From Blasia pusilla (taxonomy: Eukaryota; Marchantiophyta; Marchantiopsida; Blasiales), in the NCBI GenBank assembly GCA_050084515.1, contig CM114274.1, forward strand, positions 20,956,001-21,020,000: DNA of 64,000 nucleotides. The letters are read 5' to 3'. Below are positions 23,576-34,790 of the stretch, one piece after another. The notes below the pieces were generated by a model. That model did not search any database, was not told where the DNA came from, and saw nothing but the letters and a program-made list of their open reading frames with translations. The position numbers were made by a program, and so were the translations under genes. Within the stretch, counting starts at the first letter, position 1, and the number at the start of each line of letters is the position of its first letter.

Positions 23576-23589
23576 ACGAGTGCGTGAGG

Positions 23590-23885
23590 TGTTAGCTTCG
23601 GAGTTCTCATGTTGGAGGGTCGTGATGGAGTTGTTTGGAAGGACCATGTGTGTAATTGTGCGCCATGTCATCTTCCAAATGTGGATGGTATCTTGTTGAC
23701 CCAAGCTTAGCCATGATACGTGCTAGCTTGAGGTGCATGTTGTGTGGGTCTCTGTAACGCAGCCCGTATGTTGGTGTGTGATCGGTGTTCTAGGGGTTGG
23801 CACATGATGTGTTTGACTCCACGTTTGGATGTTGTTCCCCTCTTGGAAGGTGGGTTTGTCCTCGATGTACTTAGGAGAGGTAGAT
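23590..23885 (+). pseudogene. Copy B integrase-fused PHD finger remnant
   Basis: Following the integrase tail (MLEGRDGVVWKDHVCNCAPCHLPN in split frames) the sequence near 23730-23850 gives CMLCGS, then MLVCDRCSRGWH and MMC. This follows the Cys4-His-Cys3 spacing of a PHD finger. The terminal Trp-x-Cys part is frameshifted. The same module is cleaner in copy D at 45.0 kb. PHD fingers bind histone H3 tails, so in an integrase tail the module would be expected to steer integration. That role is inferred. Confidence 0.7.
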
Positions 23886-24033
23886 GACTTGATCTTTGCA
23901 TGATATGGATTACTGGATGTGCGACTAACGATGGGGCAACCTAGCACCCGGCCTTCGATTCGGGCACCCAAGAAGGTGTATAGCATGTAGTAGATGTATA
24001 GGGCTACCTGGGAGTTAGAGGGACCTAACCGCC

Positions 24034-24155
24034 AGTTAGGGGGGCGAGTTGTGGTACACTTGCGTTTGTGGATACTCTCGTCTATGTTATGTATGTATGT
24101 GCGTATGGTATGTCAACGATGTATGTTGTATGACGATGTGGATTCGCACGACAGT
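24034..24155 (+). repeat. Copy B purine tract and 3' terminal block Y (107 bp)
   Basis: A purine-rich tract with six consecutive G (agttaggggggcgag) ends at 24048. The final 107 bases, ttgtggtaca through cgcacgaca, align with the last part of the complete solo LTR at 46776-46912 (shared acgatgtatgttgt and terminal GACA). The start of a normal 3' LTR (TGTCA...) does not follow the purine tract. The same arrangement is seen in copies D and E. Confidence 0.7.
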
Positions 24156-24927
24156 GGTCGTACAAAAACTTGCACTTGCCTGGATGTAGCTTCAGCCCAT
24201 GTAACTGCAATCGTCAAAACACCTCCTCTAGATGTCGCTCATGCTCCTCAACCGTGGCGCTAAAGACTACAATGTCACCAATATAACACCTAGCAAAATC
24301 CAAACCTGCCAAGATCCTATCAATGACCCTTTGAGACTCAACCGGGGCGTTCTTTAACCTGAATGGTAAGAACCGCCACCAGTACAAATAATCCTTCTTG
24401 TGAGGATCGATGCTCCAAAATATCGTCTTCTGCCTATCCTCCAACTTGATAGGCAGCTGATGATATTTGGCTTGCAAATCCAATGAATTGGAGACCTTTG
24501 CATATCCAACTGCATCAAAGATCTCCTCAAGGATGGGCATGGCATACCTATCGGACTTTGTTTGCCGATTGATAGGTTGGTAATCTCCACACATCCGCCT
24601 ATCTGTCTAGTTGCCATGCACATCCTTCTTAGCGGGCATGATAGTGGCAGATGCATACTCTCCATGCGACATCTCTACTAGTCCTGTGCCAACCAAGTCC
24701 CGGCTCCTACTCTGAATCAGAGCCCTCTCCATGTCACAATACGTGTCGGGTTGTCGAAAGATCGGCGTGTCACTCAACAACTTAATGCAGATCCCTGGAC
24801 CCTTTAGCGTACCCAAATCCTGCATACTAAACGCAAAACAACTCCTAAAACTCCTAAGGAACTGGTGTATCCAAAGCCGCTCTCCTCCTATCAACTTAGG
24901 GCCCATATGTGGCTCCCAAGTCTCCAT
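24156..24927 (-). pseudogene. Copy C reverse transcriptase with YIGD in place of YIDD
   Basis: Clear gypsy RT: FAFSMQDLGTLKGPGICIKL, FRQPDTYCDMERALIQ, ASATIMPAKKDVHGN, CGDYQPINRQTKSDRYAMP, DLQAKYHQLPIK, LPFRLKNAPVESQRVIDRIL, and GLDFARCYIGDIVVFSATVEEHERHLEEVF. The active-site box at 24285-24274 reads Tyr-Ile-Gly-Asp. The first catalytic Asp is lost by one A-to-G change (GGT for GAT). A stop breaks the line near 24608 and another after EEVF. The enzyme is dead. Confidence 0.88.
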
Positions 24928-25278
24928 CGTAACTGCGGTAGGACTCCCCGGCGCGGGTGTCGATGGTTGCTATGGTGCAACCCCGTCTTGGATAACAAAA
25001 CTCGACTGCTCCCCTGCAGCCAATTGCAAAATCGGATCTCCATTTGCAGTACCCGGAACTACGCTTGATGCTGTGACTACCATCTCTTGGTGTACCTACA
25101 AAATATCCCAAGAAGTCCAAGGGTGTCTCTCCCAATCACCCATGGTGTGTCGATCTCCTCGAGTCTTGCCCCCAGCAATTGCCTCAACCGTCTCAGTATG
25201 CATGGGGCTCACCAATGCAACTTTTGTGATCTGTCGCATCCTCAAACAACGTTGCTCAGCTACTCCTAAGCTAAAAAC

Positions 25279-26098
25279 CTATGTCAAGCAGTTCAGGTCC
25301 ATCGCCTCACCCAAGACATGACGTCGTGATGCCTCCGATAGTGACGGTATTGCCGTCACTCTTGTGGGGAATCCCATCGCTCGCTCTTCCTCATCGGCGT
25401 TGGGCTCTACCAACCTTTGTACTTGATCATCCCAAACCAAGCTAGGTCCGGCCTCCTTGAATGTATAGGAAGTGGAAAAACTCACCAATATGGGAAAGGC
25501 TGCTCGTGGCATGCCAATCCTGTTGACCACAGTCAACAACGCCAATCATCGTGCCTCACTTCTTGTGATCGACGGCCGGGATCAAATATAGAATCCACCA
25601 ACAAATCGGAGGGATGGTCCACTCTTGCATAAGCCCTCCACAACACTTCATGTGGTACCAAGTTGGTCCATCAAAGACGCGGGCTCTAGAACCTACACTC
25701 GCCGCATCTAACAACTCTGTGGAGCCGATCCATGCGCGCACCTGATGTGCACTCGTCACCATGCGGGATCTCCAATCGCCCAAAATTGGCAGATTCTCCC
25801 AAATGTATGCTGGAGAACAAGGCTTATGCTCCTGTAAATGTTGCAAGATCCACATCATCTCCCAAAATAACCTGGACCGAGTGTCAGCTAACCCGCTACC
25901 TCGTCCAACACTCGATTGGCCCTGACACGACCAACCAGCAATGACCAAGTCTATGGTCCCTACTCACTCCAAGTCATGTGCCCCCACCAATGAAATGTCC
26001 CTCGGTAGGGAACTCTGGTAACCCTCAATGGTGGATGCAGACAACAAGTCGGGAATACAAAGGCGTAATTACGCCACATGGTGAAGTGAAGCGCGCCT
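25279..26098 (-). pseudogene. Copy C DNA methyltransferase domain (motif I lost, motif IV Pro to Ser)
   Basis: Entry is by a deletion junction near 26098, so motif I is missing. Then follow a GRARFTSP-like stretch, DLVIAGWSCQGQS (catalytic Cys kept, the invariant Pro changed to Ser), GRGSGLADTRSRLFWEMMWIL, motif VI YIWENLPILGD (Glu-Asn-Leu), VRAWIGSTELLDAA, and after frameshifts ERAMGFPTRVT and RHVLGEAMDLNCLT. It is the same domain as in A, B and D, from a diverged subfamily. Position between a gag remnant and RT is conserved. Confidence 0.82.
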
Positions 26099-26279
26099 CT
26101 ACCCTGGTCGTCCATCTCGTACGCCCAACTGGTAGGACCACTCAATGTGTACGGTGGATCACTAACACATTCTTCTACCCGCTTCCCCTCGTCTGAAGAT
26201 GACACGGAAGGAGATTGAGGTGGTCTCTCACGTGGAGACCCTTGAAACCTCGCCTCTCAAAATCCCGAAAGGACGCCGT
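26098..26279 (-). pseudogene. Copy C gag N-terminal remnant
   Basis: Minus-strand translation from 26279 gives (T)ASFRDFERR, the same start as copy D gag at 50723 (MASFQDFERR), with the ATG changed to ACG. It continues through an acidic SSDEGKRVEECVSDPPYT stretch and YEMDDQGR before the junction into the methyltransferase at 26098. Most of gag and all of protease are deleted. Confidence 0.7.
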
Positions 26280-27862
26280 AATGGCTCTCGTGCCCCTCTC
26301 ACACGATCACTCTCAATCTTGCAAGTAATCCCTCAATCACTAAAACTAAACATGCGGCACTCAATCTACACTCTCTCATTGAGACGTGTGCTGTGCGGTA
26401 ACAAGCGGCGCGGTCTGGAAAATCAATTGATCTATCGTCTCATCGACAAACCATCCTCAACTCTGGACATCCCACACAACTCTATGTCCCCTAAACCCAT
26501 ACATCATTGATGCTCTAAGCATCCGCACGAAACAATATCCAAAATAACTTCCCAATATCCAAAAATCCCTCACACATGTAGGGTAAGAGACCAGAATGGG
26601 TAACCTCACGATAATATCGATGTCGCTCTCGACAACTACAAATCTCGACCCCATCTCGGTCGTGAAGACAACTCATCCAATCAGCAAGTCGTAGTCCTCT
26701 TGTATTGATGTTGCTCAAATCTCCTCGATGTGTGGTGCAGGTTCAGCGGTCCGGTGCGGCACTAGCGGCACGGAACGTTTGCAAACGACACGACACTCGG
26801 GAATGGGGTGCGGCACTTGGCGCCATACCCTCCTCAACTAGCAATTCACACGCTCTGTTCCAAGGAGCGGCTCCGCCATTGAGATGGTGCGGTGCGGCCA
26901 CAAGCGGCGCGATGTGGCAATGGGCCGCGCGTTGCGGCTACGGGCGTCATGGCGAGGTACTCGATTGGAGTCGAGCGGCTACCAATCATAACATAGCAAC
27001 ATGAAATGAAAACTCAAACACCATAACCTGAGGTCACTTGCCATCACTAGTTGCTAACGAAATTGTGATGACAGTGGCGGCCAAACCAAAGTACGTGGTG
27101 GCGACACAAGTCAGAGAATCAACGGTCATCGTGGAAGACCCTCCACTCCATAATGGCCGCAATGGCAACCAAGGGTGGACAATGGCCGAACGCGGCTCTG
27201 AGCAGCGTTACGCGGCGGCAACGGCCGACGGTGGACCATTTACAATGACAGTTGACCATTGACGGTGACTATGACGGTAACGGCCGCCGCCGACGCGGCG
27301 GTTGGTTTAGGGTTTGAATATTTTAACCCTAAAAATTGCCTAGCAATGGCAATTTTCAAGATTGACCATAACTTTTTGGTCGCAACTCCAAATTGCGCAC
27401 TATCTATTGCACAACGTGCACAACTTCACGATCTACGACAATGTCAAAAAATATTTTGAATCAAAAATTTCAGTAAAAACTGACGGGGATTGTCGTAAAG
27501 CCCAACGTCTCTTTCTCCTACACAAAATTTGGCAGCGATTCCGCGCTGATTTCTCCCAAGGAAAATCTAAAACCTGTGAGAACACAAATCAGCAAGCTAC
27601 ATGGTGCTCCCTAGAGCACCAGCATGGAGTAATTCGCCCCATGCTCAATTCCTATCCAAAATTGGGCAACGCTTCCGTGTGCCACTCTCCCGTATAAAAA
27701 AATCAGCAAAGCAAAACAGCAAACTCGCACGGCTCTTGCTCCGGTGAGCACTCCCATGAGCCATGAAGCGGGGAAGACGGTCCCCCAACCTACACCAAAG
27801 ATCGAGCAACCAGCGAGCTCCCCCATGAAGCTCTCTCACTCACTCATTCTCTGTTTGTAAAA
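26280..27862 (-). other. Copy C leader, GC-rich and non-coding
   Basis: The stretch 26440-27270 aligns with 50880-51730 of copy D (shared ctcctcgatgtg.ggtgcag, ggcacggaacg, gtggcggccaaaccaaagta). It is rich in CG and in cggc/gcgg runs. Open frames here on both strands are composition artefacts. No primer-binding site is recognised. Confidence 0.6.
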
Positions 27863-28548
27863 TAAGATCCAATCTCTCTCACAAGACCATAGTTCCCACA
27901 TGTCTCTCTCAATGTCAAACCAAACCCACTCTCCTTATGAGAGGCTTGGATTACACTCACAAGGCAAGGGATCATAGTTCCGCTGCCTCGTGCCAAGAGG
28001 TTCAACAAAGAGAGAGAGTTTGGGAGAGGGAAGGGGTATACTTCAAGGAGAGAGAGTTTGAGAGTTCATTCACTCCTTGAGGTATATCCCTCCCCTCTCC
28101 CAAACTCTCTCAATGGTAACCTATGCTCCCAAGTCACCTCCTTGGCTCTTGACGTGACGTAGGAGGTCGAGAGCCACTTACCAAAATAAAAAGTCGATCA
28201 TATACTCAAAATGGTACTTACCTAAAATAGTAAGTTTTTCAATATGACTCCAAATGAGTTGAAACGAAGGGGAAACCTGCTCCTCAGGTTTTCCTTGGCT
28301 ATTGACGTGATGTAGGAGGTTGAGAGCCACTTACCAAAAATAGAAAGTCGATCATATACTCAAAATAGTACTTACCTAAAATAGTAAGTTTTTCAATATG
28401 ACTCCAAATGAGTTGAAACGAAGGGGAAACTTGCTCTCTCAGGTTTTCCGTGGTCTCAGTAGGTCATCCTCATCCTGCTGAGTCTATCCTCCACTACTCG
28501 CGAAGGCGCTCTATAAGATCTCACCGATCTATCCTAAAAGACGTGACA
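27863..28548 (-). repeat. Copy C 5' terminal block X (LTR-like, promoter-bearing)
   Basis: On the minus strand it begins TGTCACGTC at 28548 and aligns along its length with 42590-42114 of copy E and with the solo LTR at 46260-46775. It ends around gattggatctta, after which C runs into leader sequence; the solo LTR instead continues into block Y. A 153-bp internal tandem duplication (28141-28293 and 28294-28446) and a 39-bp inverted repeat (28012-28050 with 28073-28111) are extra features of this copy. Confidence 0.72.
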
Positions 28549-29167
28549 TGGGGAACCGGAAACTCAATATGGTGTATTGAGGCCCGTTAAACTAATGAGA
28601 GGGTGGAGAAGTTTTTACAATTTGGTTACCCGATATTATTTGACCCGATCACAAACTCAATAAAATATAATCAGCGGGCCAAATTAGCAGACACCGCTGG
28701 AGATGCTCTTAGGACTCTCCGGGCTTCCTCCATCCAATATCCAATGGAAATGTCACGGGTATGCCATTTGTAAAGTTAGATTAGTAGGTTAAAGTCCAAA
28801 ACGATGGTGAGATTTGGGAATACTAGTGCCCTTGGGTCGTTGAATGAGTTATTTCCTGACTTCAATTTGTCACATACTAGCCGGTGCTAGTGTGATGCAC
28901 GGGTGAAACCGGCCCCGTCCCCATTAACTTAACTGTTAGCTCCGGTTAAACCCGCGAAGGCCCCATACTCTTTTAACAAGGGCCCAAATCTGAGTGTGTA
29001 CTTTATGTTTCTACGATGAGCTCCTGTATGTCGATCTGATTGAACATAGTTCACAGTTTCTTGACGCTCGATAACCTCGCGCTCCATTTAGTCGCGCTCC
29101 ATTTAGACGTGTACTGGAGTAGAGGACGGAACAAGAGACCCGACGAGGAAGAAAATTGCAGCGAAGG
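28549..29167 (+). promoter_or_regulatory. Upstream region of the TTC1-like gene
   Basis: This non-repetitive stretch lies between the end of copy C and the TTC1-like ATG and should hold its promoter and 5' UTR. No clear TATA box is visible. A short repeat gcgctccatttag occurs twice at about 29081-29105. Confidence 0.4.
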
Positions 29168-30037
29168 ATGGTGATAATTGTAGAGGAGGAAAAGGAGTCG
29201 AGGGAATCGCTGGCATCGGCTGGCGGAATTGAGCATGGTGGGAGCGAAGATGGAAATGATGCCGAAGAGGAAGGGTGGGAGACAGCGAGTGAGAATAGAG
29301 AGGATGTTGATTATGACAGTGAAACCAGCGGAAATGATGTGGGCGAGGTGCGTGGCGGTGTTACGGACGAAACCACTAGATCTGCTTCCATCTCTGAAGG
29401 TATTGGTGACACGGAGGATTTGTCTCGGCGTGAGGAATATGAGGGAAATTATCAGACGGAAGAGGACTCGAAACTGTGCCTTCAGAAGAGGACTGATGAA
29501 GCTAATGCCGTGAAAGTAGAAGGGAATACTCTCTATGGGGAGGGAAAGTTTGTGGAAGCGCTTCAAGCCTACGATCGGGGTTTGAAGGTCTGTCCGCTCG
29601 CGGATGATGCCGACGGTCTCCCTGGGAAGGAGATACGGGCGATTCTCTTTTCCAATAGGGCCGCATGCTTTATCAATCTCGATAACAATGACGCAGCAGT
29701 CGAGGAATGCACCAAAGCGTTAGAGCTAAGCCCTAATTACGTGAGAGCTTTGCTGAGACGGGCGCAGGCGAGGGAAAACCTTGAGAATTATGAGGGTGCT
29801 GTTGCCGACTTGAAAAGGGTAGTAGATTTGGATCCTGGAAACGCCAAAGCCAAATCTAGCTTGAGAACGTGTGTTCCTTTGGCAGAAGAAAAACGCGAGA
29901 AGTTGAAGAAGGAGATGCTTGACAAATTGAAGGAAGCCGGGAACTCAATTCTAGGTCGCTTCGGAATGAGTATTGATAATTTCAAGACAGTACAAGATCC
30001 TAATACTGGTTCTTATTCCGTTCAATTTCAGCGCTGA
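29168..30037 (+). CDS. TTC1-like tetratricopeptide repeat protein
   Basis: An intact single-exon gene of 289 codons. I chose the ATG at 29168, since the open frame further 5' has no ATG. Residues 1-100 are acidic and probably disordered. Three TPR units follow: about 112-145 (EGNTLYGEGKFVEALQAYDRGL), 157-190 (FSNRAACFINLDNNDAAVEECTKALELSP) and 191-224 (YVRALLRRAQARENLENYEGA). A basic helix then leads to a C-terminus (ILGRFGMSIDNFK, QDPNTGSYS) typical of animal TTC1 and its plant homologues (Arabidopsis At4g30480). TPR domains of this type bind partner proteins such as Hsp90-type chaperones. Plant homologues have been reported to bind ethylene receptors. Cytosolic location is likely, with no signal peptide. 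The frame is clean, so it is probably functional. Confidence 0.93.
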   Translation: MVIIVEEEKESRESLASAGGIEHGGSEDGNDAEEEGWETASENREDVDYDSETSGNDVGEVRGGVTDETTRSASISEGIGDTEDLSRREEYEGNYQTEEDSKLCLQKRTDEANAVKVEGNTLYGEGKFVEALQAYDRGLKVCPLADDADGLPGKEIRAILFSNRAACFINLDNNDAAVEECTKALELSPNYVRALLRRAQARENLENYEGAVADLKRVVDLDPGNAKAKSSLRTCVPLAEEKREKLKKEMLDKLKEAGNSILGRFGMSIDNFKTVQDPNTGSYSVQFQR

Positions 30038-33000
30038 AACTGTAAGTATTATGGCGTACATTATCCCAGTTACTTTACCCATGAGGTGATCTGAAATTAA
30101 TTCTGAAAATGATACGATATCGATGCCAGTTGTGTTTTCAAATTGTGAACCTTTCGTGATGAGAGTCTGCCCTGGCCAATCCTCCGAGGAAATTTTCGAT
30201 TATTAAGATGAACCTGACTAGGGTAGAGCTCTGGAATGGAGTGGTTTTGAGTAAACCTTACTTGCCTTTGTATAGTAGGTTCAAACAGCTAAGGACCGTG
30301 AGAATGTGTTTTTCAAAATGTACCAAGCGAAATCTGCTGGAAGCTCTTCAGTATGCACACTAGTCTGGATGGAGGGGGTAGAGGACATGCATCTTGCATT
30401 CTCCATCTTGAGTGTATGTACTCAGAGCAGACAATGGTACAGAAAGGGTTGTACAAAACTCTCTTAGAATACTGAAAGCGAAGGGCTGTTTGGAGTTAGG
30501 TGAAGGCTTAGAAGACCTTGCGGTTTTCCAGGACTGCGTGTGACCAGGGTGTGATTTAAGTTGGTCACTTAATTAGACACCTATTTCAGACCACTTTATT
30601 TTGGAGCACTGTTTCTCATGTACACACTTCTACTCATTGCTTGCCTATCCTGCCAATGTGCTTAAGATACGTCATGTGTGATCAAGTTAGCTTATATTCT
30701 CCTCAACATTGGTCGCAGATCACTCCGAGAAAACCTAAGGCTAGTTTTCATTCCACTGAGCTTTCTGGTAGTCGTTGTGGGGTTGGTTAACATCCTTACA
30801 TTTTCTTGAAAATATACCAGGATTGTATCACTTTATGATGTGTCCTGTATGTAGGCAACTTGAAACAAGCCTTCTTATGTATCATTGTAGATCCCAGACT
30901 GATCTTGCTGTGGATACACAGCTATTGGAATTCGTTGTGGAGGTCGTGAGGTTCCTTCCTTGTTGTGTCTTAAAACCATCAGGATTCTCTTGGGGTTTTA
31001 AATATCCCAGTTGCAAATGGGTATAGAAAGGAGAGAGAGGCCCCTTGTAGGGTGCAGGTGTTATTTGATTTTAATGGTAAGGACCAATTAGTCATGGCCT
31101 CTTTACCCCTCCCTTGATTATGGGCCTTTGGCCTGCAGGGTGCAGGGAAAGTCCTCGGGCTTTTCATCTGGAGAGGAAAAGTGTTTCTGTGCTAGGCTCG
31201 GATTTTGTTTTCCTCCATCAAGACTGTCTTAGAACACTGCAACTATGCCATGTTTATATTTTCAGCAATTAAAACTGAGAGGTTTGTTGCAATCTATCGA
31301 GTCCTGTGCTGCTTCACAGAGATGGTTAGTTCTGGGGTTGCAGGAAGATGCGTCATCACTGTAGGATACTATCCATTGGGGTCTAAGATAATTGGATTTC
31401 ACTTCAGACGAGCTGAAAGCCACAAACAAAGCCATGATCTATACCCTTACGAATTAGCTGGAAATATGTCTGGTGCTTTGATGGAGAATGATGATATGAG
31501 TGTATATGAGAAACTTCAGTAAGGGACACAATCTTACCAATGAAGTACTCTCTTGAAGATAAATCTCTGCTTTGGAAGTGGGAGTCTGTAATTGGAGATA
31601 CAAGTCCGGACAGCCCAGTTTCTTATTGCCTGTATCGATGGAAGTTGTATACATGGTGGCTCCATGGTAGCTGATGAACAGATTCCGGTGGCATTGGCAA
31701 TTTCTTTTATGGCTGCTCCACATTAATGACATTCTAGTAGCTTTCAGTAACCGATGTAGGTAAATGAGGACTAGATGGCGCCCTATAGCAAACAGTACTG
31801 AGCAGGAACTACATCTCACATATGTAAGGAATTTGGTTTGCTGCTTGTGAGACTAGTCAATATATATACTCAAGAACATCTGAGATATGCTCTTGTTTTA
31901 ATAGGAAACGAGTCCCTACTAAACGGAATGCAATCAAGATGTTGATAGCCCACTCGCGAAATTGTGGCATCATGAGTCAAGAAATCATTCTTGTTCTCTT
32001 TTACTTAGTATCTAGGTGTTAATAGAGGTATCATTCCTGTCATATTTGAGGGCGAGTGGTTAATTGCTAGTTGTCAGTACAGGTGTGGCATTGGTTATCT
32101 GATGCAAGGCTCCTACTTGAATTTATCACACCAAGTATACATGAGCACAAAAATTACTCTGGTGGTCTGAACTCAACCGAAAGCTTTTAGTTGAGTTAAT
32201 AACACCTAACTACTTTTAAGTGATGAATGTTCGAATCAGAATGTAAAACCAAGAATTGCCAACATGCCAGGAGGGTTAATAGCATTGACTTTGTGACAGA
32301 TTCGCAAAAAGTTAGATTTCTAGAATTGGAGAGTTATTGTGAAAAGTGCAGGTGCTTGTTAGAACTGCTTGGTAGGGCCCCTAAACCAAACCAACTCTAG
32401 GAAACATTTGAAGTCTTTGTTTTATTCTGGTCTAGAGGCTCTAGGAAGTAACTAAATCGTCCATGGGTCTTATCAACCGAGCAACCTTCTGTTGTTCTGA
32501 AAGGTAGAATTAGTGATTCCAAAGAGAGTGTAGTACAGGTCTTGGAAGACTCTATGCCTAAAAGGGTTGCATGAAAAAAATCTTCAAATAGGTCCAGGAT
32601 TGTATTTCTGTACTACTACTTTAGGCAAGGATGATGTTTCATATTTTAGAGATGAAGATGATGTATTATATTATTCTCCATGTTTAGTATTATAATGGAA
32701 ACTGCAACGCATTTCCAGTCATTCCATGACTTAACACTTGGTAGTCAAAGCTGAGAGTTCTGAGGTTGACAGTATGTGAAAGAGGAACTAGATCAGGTCA
32801 CAGAGGAAAGGTGTAACAATCTATATACTTATTAGGGGATGCAGTTCTTGGTGGTTGCTCCTCCGTTTGAAACGCATCGTTGGATTTCTGTCAAAAATAC
32901 TTTTGGTCACATTAAGTGGTGGTCATAGGAAGAGAAATTGAAAAAGAGAGTGAATATTTAAATAGGGATTTTTACATGGCATGGTCCCTAACTAGTTTTA

Positions 33001-34640
33001 TGAGTAAGGAGTAGGCAAATTTGTAGAATATTCTTGTCAATCATTGCTTTGGTGTTGGAAAGATGAAATATCAGCCACGATTATGAGTATTTCAGATTCT
33101 GAAATCTGTCAATGGAGTATCTTTGTAGGAAGATTTTGAATGAGAAGAATTTGATGAAGTCCTTTATTGAAAGAAAGGAAGAAAAATTAAAGGTAATAGA
33201 GAGGCAAGGAAAAGTAATTCATGTCCAATACAATATAACTTAGAAAATGTTATACACATGCACACATTTCCTTCTAGTAATTGATCAAAATTCATAAATG
33301 CACACTTCATTGGAATGCATGAAAACACACAATTGGGAACCTCAAATAATTTAAATTCACCAAGACAATTATTTCAAAATTGGTAGTTCTCAAGCATAGT
33401 CTCACGAGGATTGATTAAGAACCCATTATTTCTTGAAGATATGTGAAGAGCACACAGATGGTCTTAGTCTTACTATGCTCTTATTTGGAGGGTTCGAAAG
33501 TGAGCTTTGCACTACAAGGGATGTCACTTCTCATGTTGTCTTTCGAGCAATGTGTTAAGAGCAAATTGAAGAAATATAAAATGGTGGTTGATTATTGCTT
33601 GCTTGCTTTTACCATCAAGTTCTTCACTTGCCTTGATTGGGGCTCTTCAAGTGGGATGAGGGAAGAAGGATGAAGTTGGGCATATGGACATCGTTGTTCA
33701 TTTCCACAACACAAGTAGAGTTGATCTCCCACCATATGGAAACATTTTCATAGGCTAAACTACACTTATTCGTATACATCAAGGCAATACAACTATCTTC
33801 CTATTTGGGGATTAGATCTTCTACTTCAGGGGATATCATCATATTCAAGTTGATGTAATCAACTACTCTATATACATTTGGGAGAAGCCAAGCATCCCAT
33901 GGGACGCGTATTTTGTGAGGGGACCTCACAATTCTTAAATTATTTGTCACTAAAAAATCCGGTACATTGCATAGGCATCCACTAGTCTTTTACGATATGG
34001 ATCAAGCCTAAGATTGGCGACATCCTTTTCCTAAGGAGAGTTGAAATCTTAATCCATTTTTCCCCCATGAATCTAGGAATGGCACAAGGAAAACCCTATA
34101 GTGTAAGCCACCTCTTGGAAGGACAGAACAGACTTCATCGACAAGGGAGGCAAACAATGAGATGATAGCAACAGAGGATGCGCGCAGGTACATGGAATAC
34201 ATAAAATATACATGATTAGGTACAACACCCTCGATTCAAATGTAACCAAGATTTGTGTTGTGCATATTTATTGCTTCTATAGATACTAGTGAGATACTTA
34301 AAGCACCTTTAAGGTATACTTTCCTTGCAAGCACAAATTGTGAGTTCCTTGTAATTATGGGAGACCCAACATGACATAGGAACCCACCAACCAGTTCTAT
34401 CATTAGAAGAAATTAGTCCTATACACAAGTCAAGAGCAAATAGAAGAAAATTTGAAAAAATATTCCCTCCTCTAAAACCTGGAAGTTTGGAGGAGGATAA
34501 CCCAATTTTTTTCTTTGAAAATTTTCAGAACCTCTCTACTTTATTCAAACTTCTTTTGAACTTCTAAGTTTTCTTTTCGTATCATGGGTTACCTCCTGTC
34601 TGAAAATCTCCTCCAAATCTTTGTCTCCTAAGGGTAGGAA
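30038..34640. other. Unassigned intergenic region
   Basis: This holds the 3' UTR of the TTC1-like gene and then about 4.5 kb in which I recognise no gene. The longest frames (31205-31522 plus, 31454-31819 minus) have no domain I know. A stretch near 31710-31745 resembles LHINDILVAF of a copia RT but without the neighbouring motifs. It may be old, heavily decayed transposon DNA. Confidence 0.5.
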
Positions 34641-34649
34641 GTCACTTCC

Positions 34650-34790
34650 TCTCCTCTCTTCTCTCTCCTTTGTACACCCATCCCAGTCTCGAGCACATAC
34701 CAACCAAGGTGCAGGGTCTATGGTCGCAAGGCTATGACCAGGACTACTTAATGAGTAGAATCTCTCCTCTCATCTCTTCCATGCTGAAAT
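34650..34790 (+). mobile_element. LINE 3'-end fragment
   Basis: The block accaaggtgcagggtctatgg followed by tcgcaaggctatgac and aatgagt matches, in plus orientation, the 3' flank of the LINE relic at 37.5 kb (minus there). It is only a short 3' tail. Confidence 0.5.

Larger units (their letters stand above)
16564..24155 (+). mobile_element. Ty3/gypsy copy B, inserted into copy C
   Basis: The boundaries are TGTCATGACC at 16564 and CGACA at 24155, a TGTCA/TGACA-type terminal inverted pair. The flanks are copy C pol on both sides. An imperfect target duplication resembling GTGG(T) is seen (left ...ttagtgtgg, right gtggtcg). Inside are a promoter-bearing 5' block, leader, gag, PR, methyltransferase, RT start, integrase, PHD remnant, purine tract and a short 3' terminal block. 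A large internal deletion removes most of RT, all RNase H and the start of integrase at about 22698. The two ends share no long direct repeat. Confidence 0.85.
24156..28548 (-). mobile_element. Ty3/gypsy copy C, proximal part
   Basis: Minus-strand order from 28548: terminal block X, leader, start of gag, then a deletion junction at about 26098 into the methyltransferase, then RT to 24156 where copy B interrupts. Its pol resumes at 16560. It belongs to a subfamily close to D and E and is distinct from A and B. This copy was in place before copy B. Confidence 0.85.

Noticed and set aside
27305-27335. Telomere-like gtttagggttt / aaccctaaa
   Set aside because: A single short inverted pair inside a retroelement leader, not an array.
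29156-29167. Earlier start of the TTC1-like protein
   Set aside because: The codon at 29156 is TTG. The first ATG in frame is at 29168.
31454-31819. Possible copia-type RT box (LHINDILVAF)
   Set aside because: Surrounding RT motifs are absent and the Asp-Asp pair is not preserved. The similarity is too short.
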